20,537 bases of DNA, taken from the NCBI GenBank assembly GCA_045537455.1, contig JAZSPM010000091.1, positions 1 through 20,537 on the forward strand, read 5' to 3'. The position numbers and the translations under genes are program-made. This stretch comes from Ornithomonoglobus_A sp045537455 (GTDB lineage Bacteria > Bacillota > Clostridia > UBA1381). Shown piece after piece: positions 5,948 to 15,535 of this stretch. The notes under the pieces were generated by a model, which was not told where the DNA came from, did no database searches, and worked only from the letters and a program-made list of their open reading frames with translations. The stretch's first letter is position 1; each line of letters opens with the position of its first letter.

Positions 5948-7651
5948 TTAAATATCCTCAATAACCGGCAATATAATTTTAACTGTTGTTCCATCTTCAT
6001 CTGATGTCAGTTCAATATTGTATTCTTCACCAAACATCAACTTTATTCTGCTGTTTATATTTGAAAGTCCTATGTGCTTCTTTCTTTTTACTGATATAAT
6101 TTTCAACTCATCGTACAATTGTTCCAATGTATTTTTATCCATACCTGCACCATTGTCTTTTACCTCAATATACATATTGTCGTCTTTGATAAGCGTTGTC
6201 ACTTTAATAATACCTTCACGTTCTGTTTTCTTTATACCATATTGTATAGCATTCTCTATCAAAGGCTGCAAAAAGAATTTAGGTGTTTTCTTATTTTTCG
6301 TATCACTCTCAATATTCCAGATAACATTAATAGGATTGTTGTATCTTAAATTCTGAAATCGGACATACTTTTTTGCATAAATTACTTCACTTTCTATATT
6401 ACTGAATATACTCGTATTATCCATTGACATTCTAAGAATATCAGACAATAAAGTAATTGCTTCTCCTATAGAGTGTTCTTTTTTATTAAACCCAAGATCA
6501 AACGTACTTATCAAATTCAAACTATTAAATAAAAAATGTGGATTTAACTGACTTTGCAGGGACAATATTTCATTTTGTTGAAGCTTGATAATATTTTCGG
6601 AAAGCTGTTCTTCAACCTTTTTATAATTATTCACCATATTAACTATATTGTTTCTGATATACTGAATTTCAGTTTCGCTTCCATCATATAATGCACCATT
6701 TTCTTCAATAATAGAAATAATCGAAAGAAGGGCATTATAATAAATTCTGATAAGCACAAAAGATACAACTAACGATATAATAATAAATATTATTGCAAGC
6801 AAAACAAATCTTACTATCATCATTTTCAACTGTTGATAATATAATTGTTTATAATGACTGCTATAGAAAAATCCACACAAGGTATTATTTAACTCTAATT
6901 CCTCAAAAACATATTTTTTATTATCTAATACACTGTTTTTAACTCCAATTTCAATATCATCGGTATTTGTTAAAATAACTGTATCATTTTCATCCGTCAT
7001 TACAACATGATCCTGACTCGAATCATACAAACACATATCTAAAAATTTATCAAAATTTATGTTTACAATTAAATATCCATAAATATTTGAATCTATAGTC
7101 AACTTTTTCACACAGCTTATATATCTGATACCCCTTTTTGCTTCCCTTGTAAAGATATCTTTCTCTGTATTTAATATTGATAAAATAAACTCTTTCTCGC
7201 CAAAAACATCAAATTTATTTGAATTATTTTGAGAATTTGTACTTATAACATAATTTGTTTTCATACCATAAAGATATACAGAATCTATAACGTCAGAATT
7301 ATTAACAAAATCTCCAAGTTCTTTATTAATAGCAATCATGGATTCTCTTTTCATCTGATTGTTTGCATCATTCATCAGAAAAAGATTAAAATCATTGCTT
7401 ACTTCTGCATGAATAAATATATTATTGATTTTCCCAAACAATACATCTATATCTTCTGCAATCTTGTTTTGGGACTCTGCAACTCTGTAATCAATTTCAT
7501 CTTTTATCATTTTAACATTAAAATTAAAATCGTAAACAGCAATCATTACAAATATACATATACACGTCAAAAAAACAATCAAAAAACTTCTTAGAAAAAT
7601 ACTTTTTGTTTTGTTTTTTTTCAATATGCTGACTAATGTAGAATAATACAT
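5948..7651 (-). CDS. YesM-type sensor histidine kinase
   Basis: A membrane sensor kinase of 567 aa. A first transmembrane helix (about 18-40), an extracellular region of about 235 residues that looks like a Cache-type sensor, and a second helix (about 279-304) are followed by a helical linker. The His_kinase module has phospho-acceptor His372 in LNPHFLFNSLN. The HATPase has an N box (PLIENAIQYG, 463-472), DNGAGM (499-504) and HIGLSNINSRI. This HPHFLFN form defines the LytS/YesM class (PF06580), which in Firmicutes usually pairs with an AraC-type regulator and senses carbohydrate. The gene begins 12 nt after the beta-helix protein, so the two are probably co-transcribed. The SD (GTAGG) is weak. 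No response regulator is encoded in the window, so any partner must be elsewhere or lost. Confidence 0.92.
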   Translation of the reverse strand: MYYSTLVSILKKNKTKSIFLRSFLIVFLTCICIFVMIAVYDFNFNVKMIKDEIDYRVAESQNKIAEDIDVLFGKINNIFIHAEVSNDFNLFLMNDANNQMKRESMIAINKELGDFVNNSDVIDSVYLYGMKTNYVISTNSQNNSNKFDVFGEKEFILSILNTEKDIFTREAKRGIRYISCVKKLTIDSNIYGYLIVNINFDKFLDMCLYDSSQDHVVMTDENDTVILTNTDDIEIGVKNSVLDNKKYVFEELELNNTLCGFFYSSHYKQLYYQQLKMMIVRFVLLAIIFIIISLVVSFVLIRIYYNALLSIISIIEENGALYDGSETEIQYIRNNIVNMVNNYKKVEEQLSENIIKLQQNEILSLQSQLNPHFLFNSLNLISTFDLGFNKKEHSIGEAITLLSDILRMSMDNTSIFSNIESEVIYAKKYVRFQNLRYNNPINVIWNIESDTKNKKTPKFFLQPLIENAIQYGIKKTEREGIIKVTTLIKDDNMYIEVKDNGAGMDKNTLEQLYDELKIISVKRKKHIGLSNINSRIKLMFGEEYNIELTSDEDGTTVKIILPVIEDI

Positions 7652-7663
7652 AATCTAACCTAC

Positions 7664-10600
7664 TTATCTATACATTCTTATTTCTTCACAAACCACATTT
7701 TTGTTATCCCTTTCCAAAAGATACCCTTTAATTTTCAAATAATTACCTGCATTAGGATTGTCAATATACAAGTAGGAATCCGTTGTAACATATTCCTCTA
7801 TAACATTATCAAAAGTATCTTTATCAGAAATTTGAACAACATAGTAATTACAATTCATATTATCCAACCAACGTACTCCCAATTTATCATCGGATATAAT
7901 TTTGCTTATTTTTATTTTGTTATTACTTTCCTCTGTTACGTTTCTGACAATTCCTATTTTGTCAAAATACTCAATACTTTCAACAGTAAAATCATTCTTG
8001 CTTAATACTTTATTACCGTAGATAACATTATAATCACTTTGAAAAATTCTCGGTATATCAGGCTCCTGAATATTTTCTACATCAATATCATCTATCAAAT
8101 ATTTTCGTCCCGACACTGCCGGATAAGATATTTTCGTATTTCCTACAGAAATATTTCCTACATAATAACATCCTGTATCACTGCGTATAAAGTTCGATTC
8201 ACTACTATCTATATCAAACTCGAGATTATTATACCGTGCACTTATATCCTTGAACCACTCAATTCTGTCAACAAGCTTCGGATACCTCACATTCCACGTT
8301 TCTGATTCATCACATCCCAATTCAAAATACGACCGACATAAGGCTCCCCTCTCATTTGCGGCACCCTCTAAAATGGCTGATATAAATCTATCCTTGAAAT
8401 AATAATAGTTATTTGAATTTTCGGCAGCAGTTACAGTATCAATAAATATATTCTTATACATTATATTTCTGTCACCCGAATGAGGCCCAAGTCCTGTTTT
8501 AAGATGCTCAAGGATATTTCCGTATATATATCCACCCTCGCCCATATCGTCAATAGAAATATTATATCCTACAGAATTAACATCTGCTCCTTCAGGCTGA
8601 TTATGATGAATATAGTTATAACGTATATGATTATTGGTTGCTGCCATCGTACCATTTATATATATACATGCACCTTCAGAACCTTGCAGCACACCTGCAC
8701 GCATTTCATTATACTCAATTATATTTTCACAACCAGCATCTAACATATAAATGCCGTTGCCCTGAAAATTTTCAAGAAGATTATGTGACATAATATTTCC
8801 GTGACCTTTATTAAATATACAATACTGGCCCATAATTCTGTTAAAAATACAATTCTGAACAAAATTTCTATGTGGAATCAGTTCTCCCAGATTACTGTTT
8901 CTTATTTCTATACCCGAAGCACAATCAACAAAATCCGAATTTATAACACCTGACTTTTTGCAGTCCTGTATACTTATAGCACCTCCATCTATATGCGATA
9001 TATTACAATTCTGCACAACAACCTGACTGCAGCTTTCTGCTCTGATTGCTGAATTTCCGTATTTAAAATTCAAATTATTAATAACAACGTTATTTGTATT
9101 TAAAATTGACAACATTACCGGAATACTGTTATTCTTAATTGAAAATACATCATCATCTTTAACTTCTCCGTCAATCGGATAAATATATAATCTTTTTTCT
9201 TCATCATCACCACACCATTCTCCTGCACAGTTCATTTCCTCAAGAATATTCATATAATAATAGTGCGATGGTGTTCCGTCATTACTAAGTTTTACACCTA
9301 TTGGAGTATTATTTGTGATTAATCCGTATCCTGAAATCGTTCCTGCATCTTTATCAATATCAACAACCGAACGATTCACATACCACGATACGCAAAGCTG
9401 TCCTTCTATAGCTATACTCTCTGTATTTTTCCACTCAAAAACTCTTTTGTCTACAGGTACCCACGTAACTTTATCTGCGTTCCATTTTCCAGGCACCGTC
9501 ACAGATTCTACATAAGTATCCTCGAAATCTGGATATCTTGATAAAATCATTTTATCTGAATTCTGATAAAATGAAGGAATCTTAGCAGAACCTACAACTC
9601 CGTCAGAAAAGCCTTCAAGTTTGTCTATTCCCAATTTGCTATAATCAATATAATAAACATTCCCAACAGCATCAGCGTCGAATCTGTTTATTGTTTCTCT
9701 TGATGTATTCGCTTCAGTTACTTTTACAACCTCATTGCCTGAAATTTTTGAACCTGTGAACAACGTTACATTTTCATTTTCATACGCCGAAATATACAAA
9801 GGATTATTATTTAACAAATCACTTTGTGACGATGTTATTTCCAGAGTGTTATCTATCAGATACTCCCCTTCACGCAAATATATGGAAACACCAAACTTGT
9901 TTTCTTCGTCTGTTAATCCGGCTACTATTTCCAATGCCTTTTCCAAAGTAGCCAACGGATTTTCTTTTGTTCCCTCATTTGCATCGTCTCCCGTAGATGC
10001 TACATAAATGTTTTTCGCTTTATCGTGCGGCTTGAATTCTCCTAACAACGGAATTTCCTCAGGAAGCTCCGCAACTGCATTTTGGAATATTTTAAAATCA
10101 TTTGCTGTTTTTACACGTTCAATATTAAAATCTTTAACAATACATTCTTCTTCAGCATCAGTCACCGTTCTTCTTGGCAATAAAACCTCAACAGCTTCAA
10201 GCTTCGACGCTGTCGTTCCCATAGGCAAGCTTCCGTGTTGCAAATTTCCACTTTCTTTATTAAGATATACATATCTAAGAGAATAATTTATAAAATCAAC
10301 CTCAAATGATATATTGTGCCATACATCAACAACTTCGCCTATGCCATTCAGTTCTGCTGTATTTTTTTCACCTTCCAAAATCGATACAATATTTATAAGC
10401 TTCAAAGATTTATCATAAGTTACATAAAACTCCGTTCCGTCATCAAGAGTAAAATTAAATATTTTTGCACTTAAATCTGAATTATATAATGCATCAGATG
10501 ACGGTATATATAAATCATAATTTATATTCAATATTTTTTCGTTACTGTTATCATGTACTGTCAACCTTGCCCCCCTGTTGTCATCTGCTTCATCGAGTAT

Positions 10601-10804
10601 AAATCTTAGTACATTCTCACCATCTACTGTATCATCTAAAACATCTAACGGTTTATACGTATCATTATCTATGCCAATCCAATCCCCCACATTTGTACCG
10701 TCTTCATTCCATGTGATTAATTCCGAATATGCAAAACCTACATTCGTGTTCAATCCTAAAAGCACAACTAATGTCAAAAGTAAACTGATAATTTTCTTTT
10801 TCAT
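7664..10804 (-). CDS. Secreted parallel beta-helix protein, GH141-like, unanchored
   Basis: A 1046-aa exported protein with signal peptide (1 to about 25). Residues about 28-232 form a LamG/concanavalin-like beta-sandwich. After a linker with QNAVAELPEEIPLL (241-255), a right-handed parallel beta-helix begins with IYVASTGDDANEGTKENPLA (266-285), the usual entry of such polysaccharide-active proteins, followed by many short beta-strand/Asn repeats. Residues conserved with the 11662-15522 paralogue include PHRNF, GHGNI.SHNL.ENF, ENI.EYNEMR.GVLQG, RYNYIH.NQP.G, DDMGE and HSGD, candidates for the active-site face. A small Fn3-like domain ends the protein. The layout, with GEWCGDDE..LYIYP in the insertion, resembles GH141-type or related beta-helix glycosidases; a lyase cannot be excluded. 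It has no SLH module, so it should be released. The SD AGGAGG is 6 nt before the ATG. Confidence 0.85.
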   Translation of the reverse strand: MKKKIISLLLTLVVLLGLNTNVGFAYSELITWNEDGTNVGDWIGIDNDTYKPLDVLDDTVDGENVLRFILDEADDNRGARLTVHDNSNEKILNINYDLYIPSSDALYNSDLSAKIFNFTLDDGTEFYVTYDKSLKLINIVSILEGEKNTAELNGIGEVVDVWHNISFEVDFINYSLRYVYLNKESGNLQHGSLPMGTTASKLEAVEVLLPRRTVTDAEEECIVKDFNIERVKTANDFKIFQNAVAELPEEIPLLGEFKPHDKAKNIYVASTGDDANEGTKENPLATLEKALEIVAGLTDEENKFGVSIYLREGEYLIDNTLEITSSQSDLLNNNPLYISAYENENVTLFTGSKISGNEVVKVTEANTSRETINRFDADAVGNVYYIDYSKLGIDKLEGFSDGVVGSAKIPSFYQNSDKMILSRYPDFEDTYVESVTVPGKWNADKVTWVPVDKRVFEWKNTESIAIEGQLCVSWYVNRSVVDIDKDAGTISGYGLITNNTPIGVKLSNDGTPSHYYYMNILEEMNCAGEWCGDDEEKRLYIYPIDGEVKDDDVFSIKNNSIPVMLSILNTNNVVINNLNFKYGNSAIRAESCSQVVVQNCNISHIDGGAISIQDCKKSGVINSDFVDCASGIEIRNSNLGELIPHRNFVQNCIFNRIMGQYCIFNKGHGNIMSHNLLENFQGNGIYMLDAGCENIIEYNEMRAGVLQGSEGACIYINGTMAATNNHIRYNYIHHNQPEGADVNSVGYNISIDDMGEGGYIYGNILEHLKTGLGPHSGDRNIMYKNIFIDTVTAAENSNNYYYFKDRFISAILEGAANERGALCRSYFELGCDESETWNVRYPKLVDRIEWFKDISARYNNLEFDIDSSESNFIRSDTGCYYVGNISVGNTKISYPAVSGRKYLIDDIDVENIQEPDIPRIFQSDYNVIYGNKVLSKNDFTVESIEYFDKIGIVRNVTEESNNKIKISKIISDDKLGVRWLDNMNCNYYVVQISDKDTFDNVIEEYVTTDSYLYIDNPNAGNYLKIKGYLLERDNKNVVCEEIRMYR

Positions 10805-10827
10805 TTTTATCCTCCTATTAAGCTTAA

Positions 10828-11544
10828 CTATTGTAAGGAAGTGTATCCTTCTTTTTCCTGTAAGTCCATCATATCACCAAATGATACTACCATTCCGTCC
10901 TGAAGATAGGTTCTTGCTAACGGAATCATATTTTCAAATGATTCCCATATAAAAAACTTTACAGTTTTATTCCTATAGTCATCTAAAGTATACTTAAATG
11001 AATACCCTCCGTTTTCGTATATCAAACCTTCTGTTCCAAAATCAATAACAACCTTATTCAACACACCATTCTCATATATTACCACTATAGGTGTGATTTT
11101 ATTTACACCATCGTATCGTTCTCTTAAATCACTGTATAGGTAATGCATTCCGTCCTGCTTTTCAATCGAATAAGGGATATCAATAATCTTATCGTTTACT
11201 TGTACAGCAGATTTGACAGATTTCGTTGCATCAACAGAATGATATCTAACGGCAAGGTTGTAATCTGAAACATTACCACTAAATCTGAATTTACATTCAT
11301 AAGTTCCATCACTTTTTACCATTGTTTGGTTAATATATCCAAGTCCTGAATTCATTTTATTCTTAAGTACTAGAGTTACCATATCTCCGACTGTTATATC
11401 ATAATCAGACAAATCTCCACTTATAACTATTGTGCTATTGAGTTTTGTATAAACAGCTTCAAATTCAGCGGATACAATATTGTTAAAACCAATGATATAT
11501 AAACACGCTAAAACAACATACCTTATCAAACTATTAACCTTCAT
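10828..11544 (-). CDS. Secreted 238-aa two-domain beta-sandwich protein, function unknown
   Basis: The signal peptide probably ends at VSA (about residue 26). Residues about 30-120 resemble an Ig-like extracellular domain of the pattern ..VTLVLKNK...YINQTMVKSDGTYECKFRFSG, related in style to the N-terminal domain of the 487-aa SLH protein. Near the C-terminus, VKFFIWESFENMIPLAR matches VRTFIWDSLDDLVPLVL at the end of the partial protein at 19702, so both carry the same terminal domain. No catalytic motif or wall anchor is visible. The gene lies between a strong terminator and the 1046-aa beta-helix gene (23-nt gap) and is probably in operon with the latter and the kinase. It could be an accessory carbohydrate-binding or spacer protein. 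Confidence 0.8.
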   Translation of the reverse strand: MKVNSLIRYVVLACLYIIGFNNIVSAEFEAVYTKLNSTIVISGDLSDYDITVGDMVTLVLKNKMNSGLGYINQTMVKSDGTYECKFRFSGNVSDYNLAVRYHSVDATKSVKSAVQVNDKIIDIPYSIEKQDGMHYLYSDLRERYDGVNKITPIVVIYENGVLNKVVIDFGTEGLIYENGGYSFKYTLDDYRNKTVKFFIWESFENMIPLARTYLQDGMVVSFGDMMDLQEKEGYTSLQ

Positions 11545-11561
11545 ATTCGAAATTCCCTTTC

Positions 11562-11589
11562 ATTATATTTAATCATCAACCATTTTCAA
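11562..11589 (-). promoter_or_regulatory. Candidate sigma-A promoter for the 238-aa gene operon
   Basis: On the minus strand, TTGAAA (11584-11589) is followed after 16 nt by TATAAT (11562-11567). It lies just past the terminator, where a new transcription unit would be expected to start. The concern is distance: a start site about 7 nt downstream would fall on or next to the AAAGGG SD at 11555-11560, giving a leader of about ten bases. Weak to moderate call. Confidence 0.35.
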
Positions 11590-11658
11590 AAAGTAATCGT
11601 AATACAGAATTAATGAAGAAAATATATATTTTCTTCATTAATTTCTGTATCATTACTT
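11588..11658 (-). terminator. Long rho-independent terminator after the SLH beta-helix gene
   Basis: A very long inverted repeat has arms at about 11591-11624 and 11625-11658, broken only by one bulge and one small internal mismatch. On the minus strand the outer arm ends ATTACTT and runs into five T before GAAAATG. It starts a few bases after the stop codon at 11662. It separates the SLH gene group from the 238-aa/beta-helix/kinase group. The fold is far longer than a minimal terminator and might also act as a 3' RNA stabiliser. Confidence 0.85.
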
Positions 11659-11661
11659 GCA

Positions 11662-14600
11662 TTAATACTCATTCAATGACAAGAACACATCTCCTGTTTC
11701 GACAAGATTTATAAAAGTATAAAGAATCTTACAAGCCTCTGCTCTTGTTGCATTTTGCTTAGGTCTGAAGGTTCCATCCTCAAACCCTTCAACAATTCCC
11801 ACAGCATTCAACAAATTTACTTGCTTTACTGCACTTTCGCTGATTTCATCAACGTCTTTGAATTGATAGCTTGAACCGGTGCCCAATTCAAATCCAATAT
11901 ACTCAGCAACATTACTGATAATTACTGCCATTTCTTCTCTGGTAATATTTTCGTTTATATTTGCTTCACCAATCACAGTACCAGCAAAAAATTCATTTGT
12001 CAATGCCCATTTCAAATAAGGATTATACCATACGTCTGCATTCTTAGTTATATCAACATCTCCCGAAAATCTACCAAGAATTGATATAAACATCGCTCTG
12101 CTAATTGGTAAATCAGGTGCAAATATATCTTCGCCCACACCATTCACATATCTTTGTGCGAACAAATAATTAATACTGTCCTTATACCACATTCTCTTAT
12201 TCAAATCAACAAATTTTGTCATTGCATCAACAATATCAGGGCCTCCACCAAGCTTTAGTACAAGATAATCAGAATATGAATACGCAACCTTTGCACCTTC
12301 TGCACTTACCCATTCCTGAATATCATTATTCTGAATTCTGAAATCAATTAACACATCATTTTTAATCTGGTCAACTACCTTTGAAAGCGGCAATGCCATT
12401 TCTACAATATATCCATCTGCATTAGGAACAATATACCCTTGAGGTATTTTGTCTTTATCATAATCAGTTCCCCAGCCTATTATTTTACCTTTTTTGGTAA
12501 ATGCAGTTGAGAACGGAAGTGAGTTCAAAATTCTATCAGAGAAATTATCATTATGTGTATAATACTTTGTTCCAAAAGCATCAAGCGATATTTTTTTCTC
12601 CTGAATATATAACTCCAAAGCATCGTTTTTCCACGGATTTTCGGGTGCTGTTTCAAAAATATATGTACTTCCCGCACTCTTTACCTCTGTATCATTAACC
12701 TCTGCAAAAACATACAAATAGCTTTCATCCCATGCAAATCTTAATTCACCTGAATTTGCCTTTTTTGAATCAAGCTTTCCCGTAAACGATGTTCCTATAT
12801 TAAGAACAGGACTTTTATCATATACGTTATCTTTTTTGCTGTCTATAACAGGCGTACCATATGGAAGAACTCCATCATTAGGCGGTTCATATGTAGATTT
12901 AAAGAGTACCTTGTATACAGGCGATGAACAAATCGGAGTGCCTTTTACGTCCTTTTTCGATAAATATCCCTCAACCCGGTAGTAATATACCGCCTCACTT
13001 TTAGGAAGCTCAAAATTTACACCTACTGTCGGGCTGGTAATAGTATATGCAATATCCTCCATTGCTTCATCATATGCTAATGTTGTTTTATAATAATTAC
13101 AGTCATTTCTTTCCATCCACTTTATCGTAAGCTGTTCTTCCTCTATAAGCGTTTCACTGCTTCTTGGATATATAACATCAATCACATCATCATAATCATG
13201 CGAAGCCTTTTCCTTAGTTACAAGTCCTATTTTATCAAAATATTCGATAGTATTTAAATCAATAGACTTTAACCACTGTTCATTTGACACAACATTATAC
13301 GAAGTACCGTTCTGAGCCTTAATGTTCTCATCTGTAACATTGGCCATATCAATATCTGTTACCAGATATTGTTCGCCTCTGTTTGACGGACCCGATGGCT
13401 TAGTATTTACAGATATATTATCAACATAGAAACAGCCTGTATCTGCCTTCATGAATACAGCTTCGTCACTTTCCCAATTATATATTCCGGCATCATTTCT
13501 TTTTTGAATATCTCGATAATAATCTACTCTGTCACGCAAATCAGGATACCTCGTATTCCATGTATCTGATTCATAGCAGCCATTTTTAAAATATCTTCGC
13601 CCCAATTCTCCCGCTGTATCGTTTGTTAATACCCTTTTTGTCAATAAATTCTGCTGATTTCCGTAATTTGCACTATTTGTACATGCATTTGCACAATCTA
13701 TAGAAATATTTGCCCAAAAAATCTGATTATCTCCTGAATGAGAGCCTGCAGATGTACTCTGATTTTCTGAAATATTCTTATAGAAATATATATATTCTCC
13801 CATATCGTCAACACAGATTGAACCTGCACTGGTCTGAGCTTCCCCCGGCGGCTGATTATCATGAATATAATTATATCTTGCATGGTTGCTTATCATTGCT
13901 ACCGCACCACCAAAGTAAATATTTTGTCCTTCATTACCCTGAAGAACTCCACTTCGCATTTCATTATATTCATAGATATTTTCATTGCCCCAGTTACTCA
14001 TATTAATACCATCACCATAAAAATTCTCAAACAAATTATGCGACACAATATTACCGTGACCGGTAATATTTGTACAAGCACCTGTCACCTTATTGATATA
14101 TGTATCCTGAATAAAGTTTCTATGCGGAACGAGTTCAGGAAGATTTGACTCACTACTTTCTATGCTTACGCCTGACCTTACATCTTCGATTACACAACCA
14201 AGTGAACCGCTTTTTTTACAGTTACTAAACCTTATTGCATTATTTGAAAATTTATAGAAGCTACAATCCTGAAGAATAACATTTTTACTATTACTCACAT
14301 GTACAGCACTTAATCCGTTACTAAATTCAATGCCGTTAAAAACAACATTCGCTGCATTACTTACGTTTATCATATAATCTACTGTACGAGTGTTGATTGA
14401 AAACATATCTTCGTCATTGAGTTCGTCATTTAACGGATAATAATATATTCTTTTAGCTTCATCATCACCGCACCATTCATTTTCCATATCCAATTCTTCA
14501 AAAATGTTCATATAAAATAAATGAGAACGCACCTTAGTGTTATTTCTGAGTTTAGTAGAAATCCCTATATTGTTTGAAATGAACCCGTTACTCGAAAGCG

Positions 14601-15522
14601 TTTGTGCTATTTTATCTATATCAAGCACTCCCCTGAACTGGAACCACGAAATATTCATTTGACCTTCTGCCGATATAGTACTGGTTCCTTTCCATGAGAA
14701 TATCTTTTTATCCTCCGGAACCCATGTTACTCTGTCGCCATCCCATTGACCCGGAACTATAACTTTTTCAACATAGTCAGTTCCTACATTCGGATATCTG
14801 GCAAGTGTCAGCTTATCGGAATTTTTATATAAAGCAGGAATTGAAGCCGCTACACCGTTTCCAAAGCCGGTAAGTTTTTCTATCCCAATCTTGTCATAGT
14901 CGATGTAATACATATGCCCAAGCATTCCCGGTGCCATTCTTCCTATTATATCAGCTGATGTGTTTTCCTCTTTTACAAGCTGCATATCGCTCCCACGAAA
15001 ACACGAAGCTGTGGTTATTGTCACCTTTTCATTATTATATGCGGTTATAAACAATCCTGCATTATCCACCATATCACAATTCTGTTTTTCTATCGAAATC
15101 GGTTCTTCAAGAATATATTCTCCTTGACGTACATATATTACAACACCAGTTTGTTTTACCTTTGAGGACTCTCTTCCTACAACATCAACAGCTCTTTGAA
15201 TTGTCCTAAATGGTTTTTCAATACTTCCGTCATTGCTGTCGCTACCGTCAGGCGAAACATAAAAACACGTTTCGCCTTTTACTTCAAATCTGTCAAGCAC
15301 AGGAATTTCTTCAGGTAACTCTGCAACTGCCTGTTGGAATTTTTGCCAGTTGTTTCCGACTAACGGCTGATAGCCTTCCTCTTCCTGTTTTGTTAATTTT
15401 TCTCCAAAATCAACCTTAATCTCATATTTTTTCTTTATTGGCTTATATCTATACACCGCAAAGACTTGAGCTTGTGATAAAAGCATACTCACAAGGATAA
15501 TCAAGGATATTATTTTTTTCAT
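11662..15522 (-). CDS. SLH-anchored beta-helix protein with CBM9 domain
   Basis: About 1286 aa, exported and held at the cell wall. The start is ATG 15522, since GAGG lies 8 nt upstream and a signal peptide (MKKIISLIILVSMLLSQAQV) follows directly; an upstream in-frame ATG at 15555 would overlap the previous gene and bury the signal. Using that longer numbering: linker QQAVAELPEEIPVL about 74-87; beta-helix about 97-780, beginning FYVSPDGSDSNDGSIEKPFR; an Fn3-like domain about 785-893; a CBM9-type domain about 895-1104 (LRFAWDESYLYVFAEVND, WKNDALELYI); then three SLH modules at about 1115-1165, 1172-1220 and 1232-1283 (ATRAEACKILY). It is the paralogue of the 1046-aa protein but swaps the N-terminal LamG-like domain for CBM9 plus anchor. 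A GH141-like polysaccharide hydrolase is the likely role; catalytic residues are not certain. Confidence 0.88.
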   Translation of the reverse strand: MKKIISLIILVSMLLSQAQVFAVYRYKPIKKKYEIKVDFGEKLTKQEEEGYQPLVGNNWQKFQQAVAELPEEIPVLDRFEVKGETCFYVSPDGSDSNDGSIEKPFRTIQRAVDVVGRESSKVKQTGVVIYVRQGEYILEEPISIEKQNCDMVDNAGLFITAYNNEKVTITTASCFRGSDMQLVKEENTSADIIGRMAPGMLGHMYYIDYDKIGIEKLTGFGNGVAASIPALYKNSDKLTLARYPNVGTDYVEKVIVPGQWDGDRVTWVPEDKKIFSWKGTSTISAEGQMNISWFQFRGVLDIDKIAQTLSSNGFISNNIGISTKLRNNTKVRSHLFYMNIFEELDMENEWCGDDEAKRIYYYPLNDELNDEDMFSINTRTVDYMINVSNAANVVFNGIEFSNGLSAVHVSNSKNVILQDCSFYKFSNNAIRFSNCKKSGSLGCVIEDVRSGVSIESSESNLPELVPHRNFIQDTYINKVTGACTNITGHGNIVSHNLFENFYGDGINMSNWGNENIYEYNEMRSGVLQGNEGQNIYFGGAVAMISNHARYNYIHDNQPPGEAQTSAGSICVDDMGEYIYFYKNISENQSTSAGSHSGDNQIFWANISIDCANACTNSANYGNQQNLLTKRVLTNDTAGELGRRYFKNGCYESDTWNTRYPDLRDRVDYYRDIQKRNDAGIYNWESDEAVFMKADTGCFYVDNISVNTKPSGPSNRGEQYLVTDIDMANVTDENIKAQNGTSYNVVSNEQWLKSIDLNTIEYFDKIGLVTKEKASHDYDDVIDVIYPRSSETLIEEEQLTIKWMERNDCNYYKTTLAYDEAMEDIAYTITSPTVGVNFELPKSEAVYYYRVEGYLSKKDVKGTPICSSPVYKVLFKSTYEPPNDGVLPYGTPVIDSKKDNVYDKSPVLNIGTSFTGKLDSKKANSGELRFAWDESYLYVFAEVNDTEVKSAGSTYIFETAPENPWKNDALELYIQEKKISLDAFGTKYYTHNDNFSDRILNSLPFSTAFTKKGKIIGWGTDYDKDKIPQGYIVPNADGYIVEMALPLSKVVDQIKNDVLIDFRIQNNDIQEWVSAEGAKVAYSYSDYLVLKLGGGPDIVDAMTKFVDLNKRMWYKDSINYLFAQRYVNGVGEDIFAPDLPISRAMFISILGRFSGDVDITKNADVWYNPYLKWALTNEFFAGTVIGEANINENITREEMAVIISNVAEYIGFELGTGSSYQFKDVDEISESAVKQVNLLNAVGIVEGFEDGTFRPKQNATRAEACKILYTFINLVETGDVFLSLNEY

Positions 15523-15535
15523 AAAATTTACCTCA

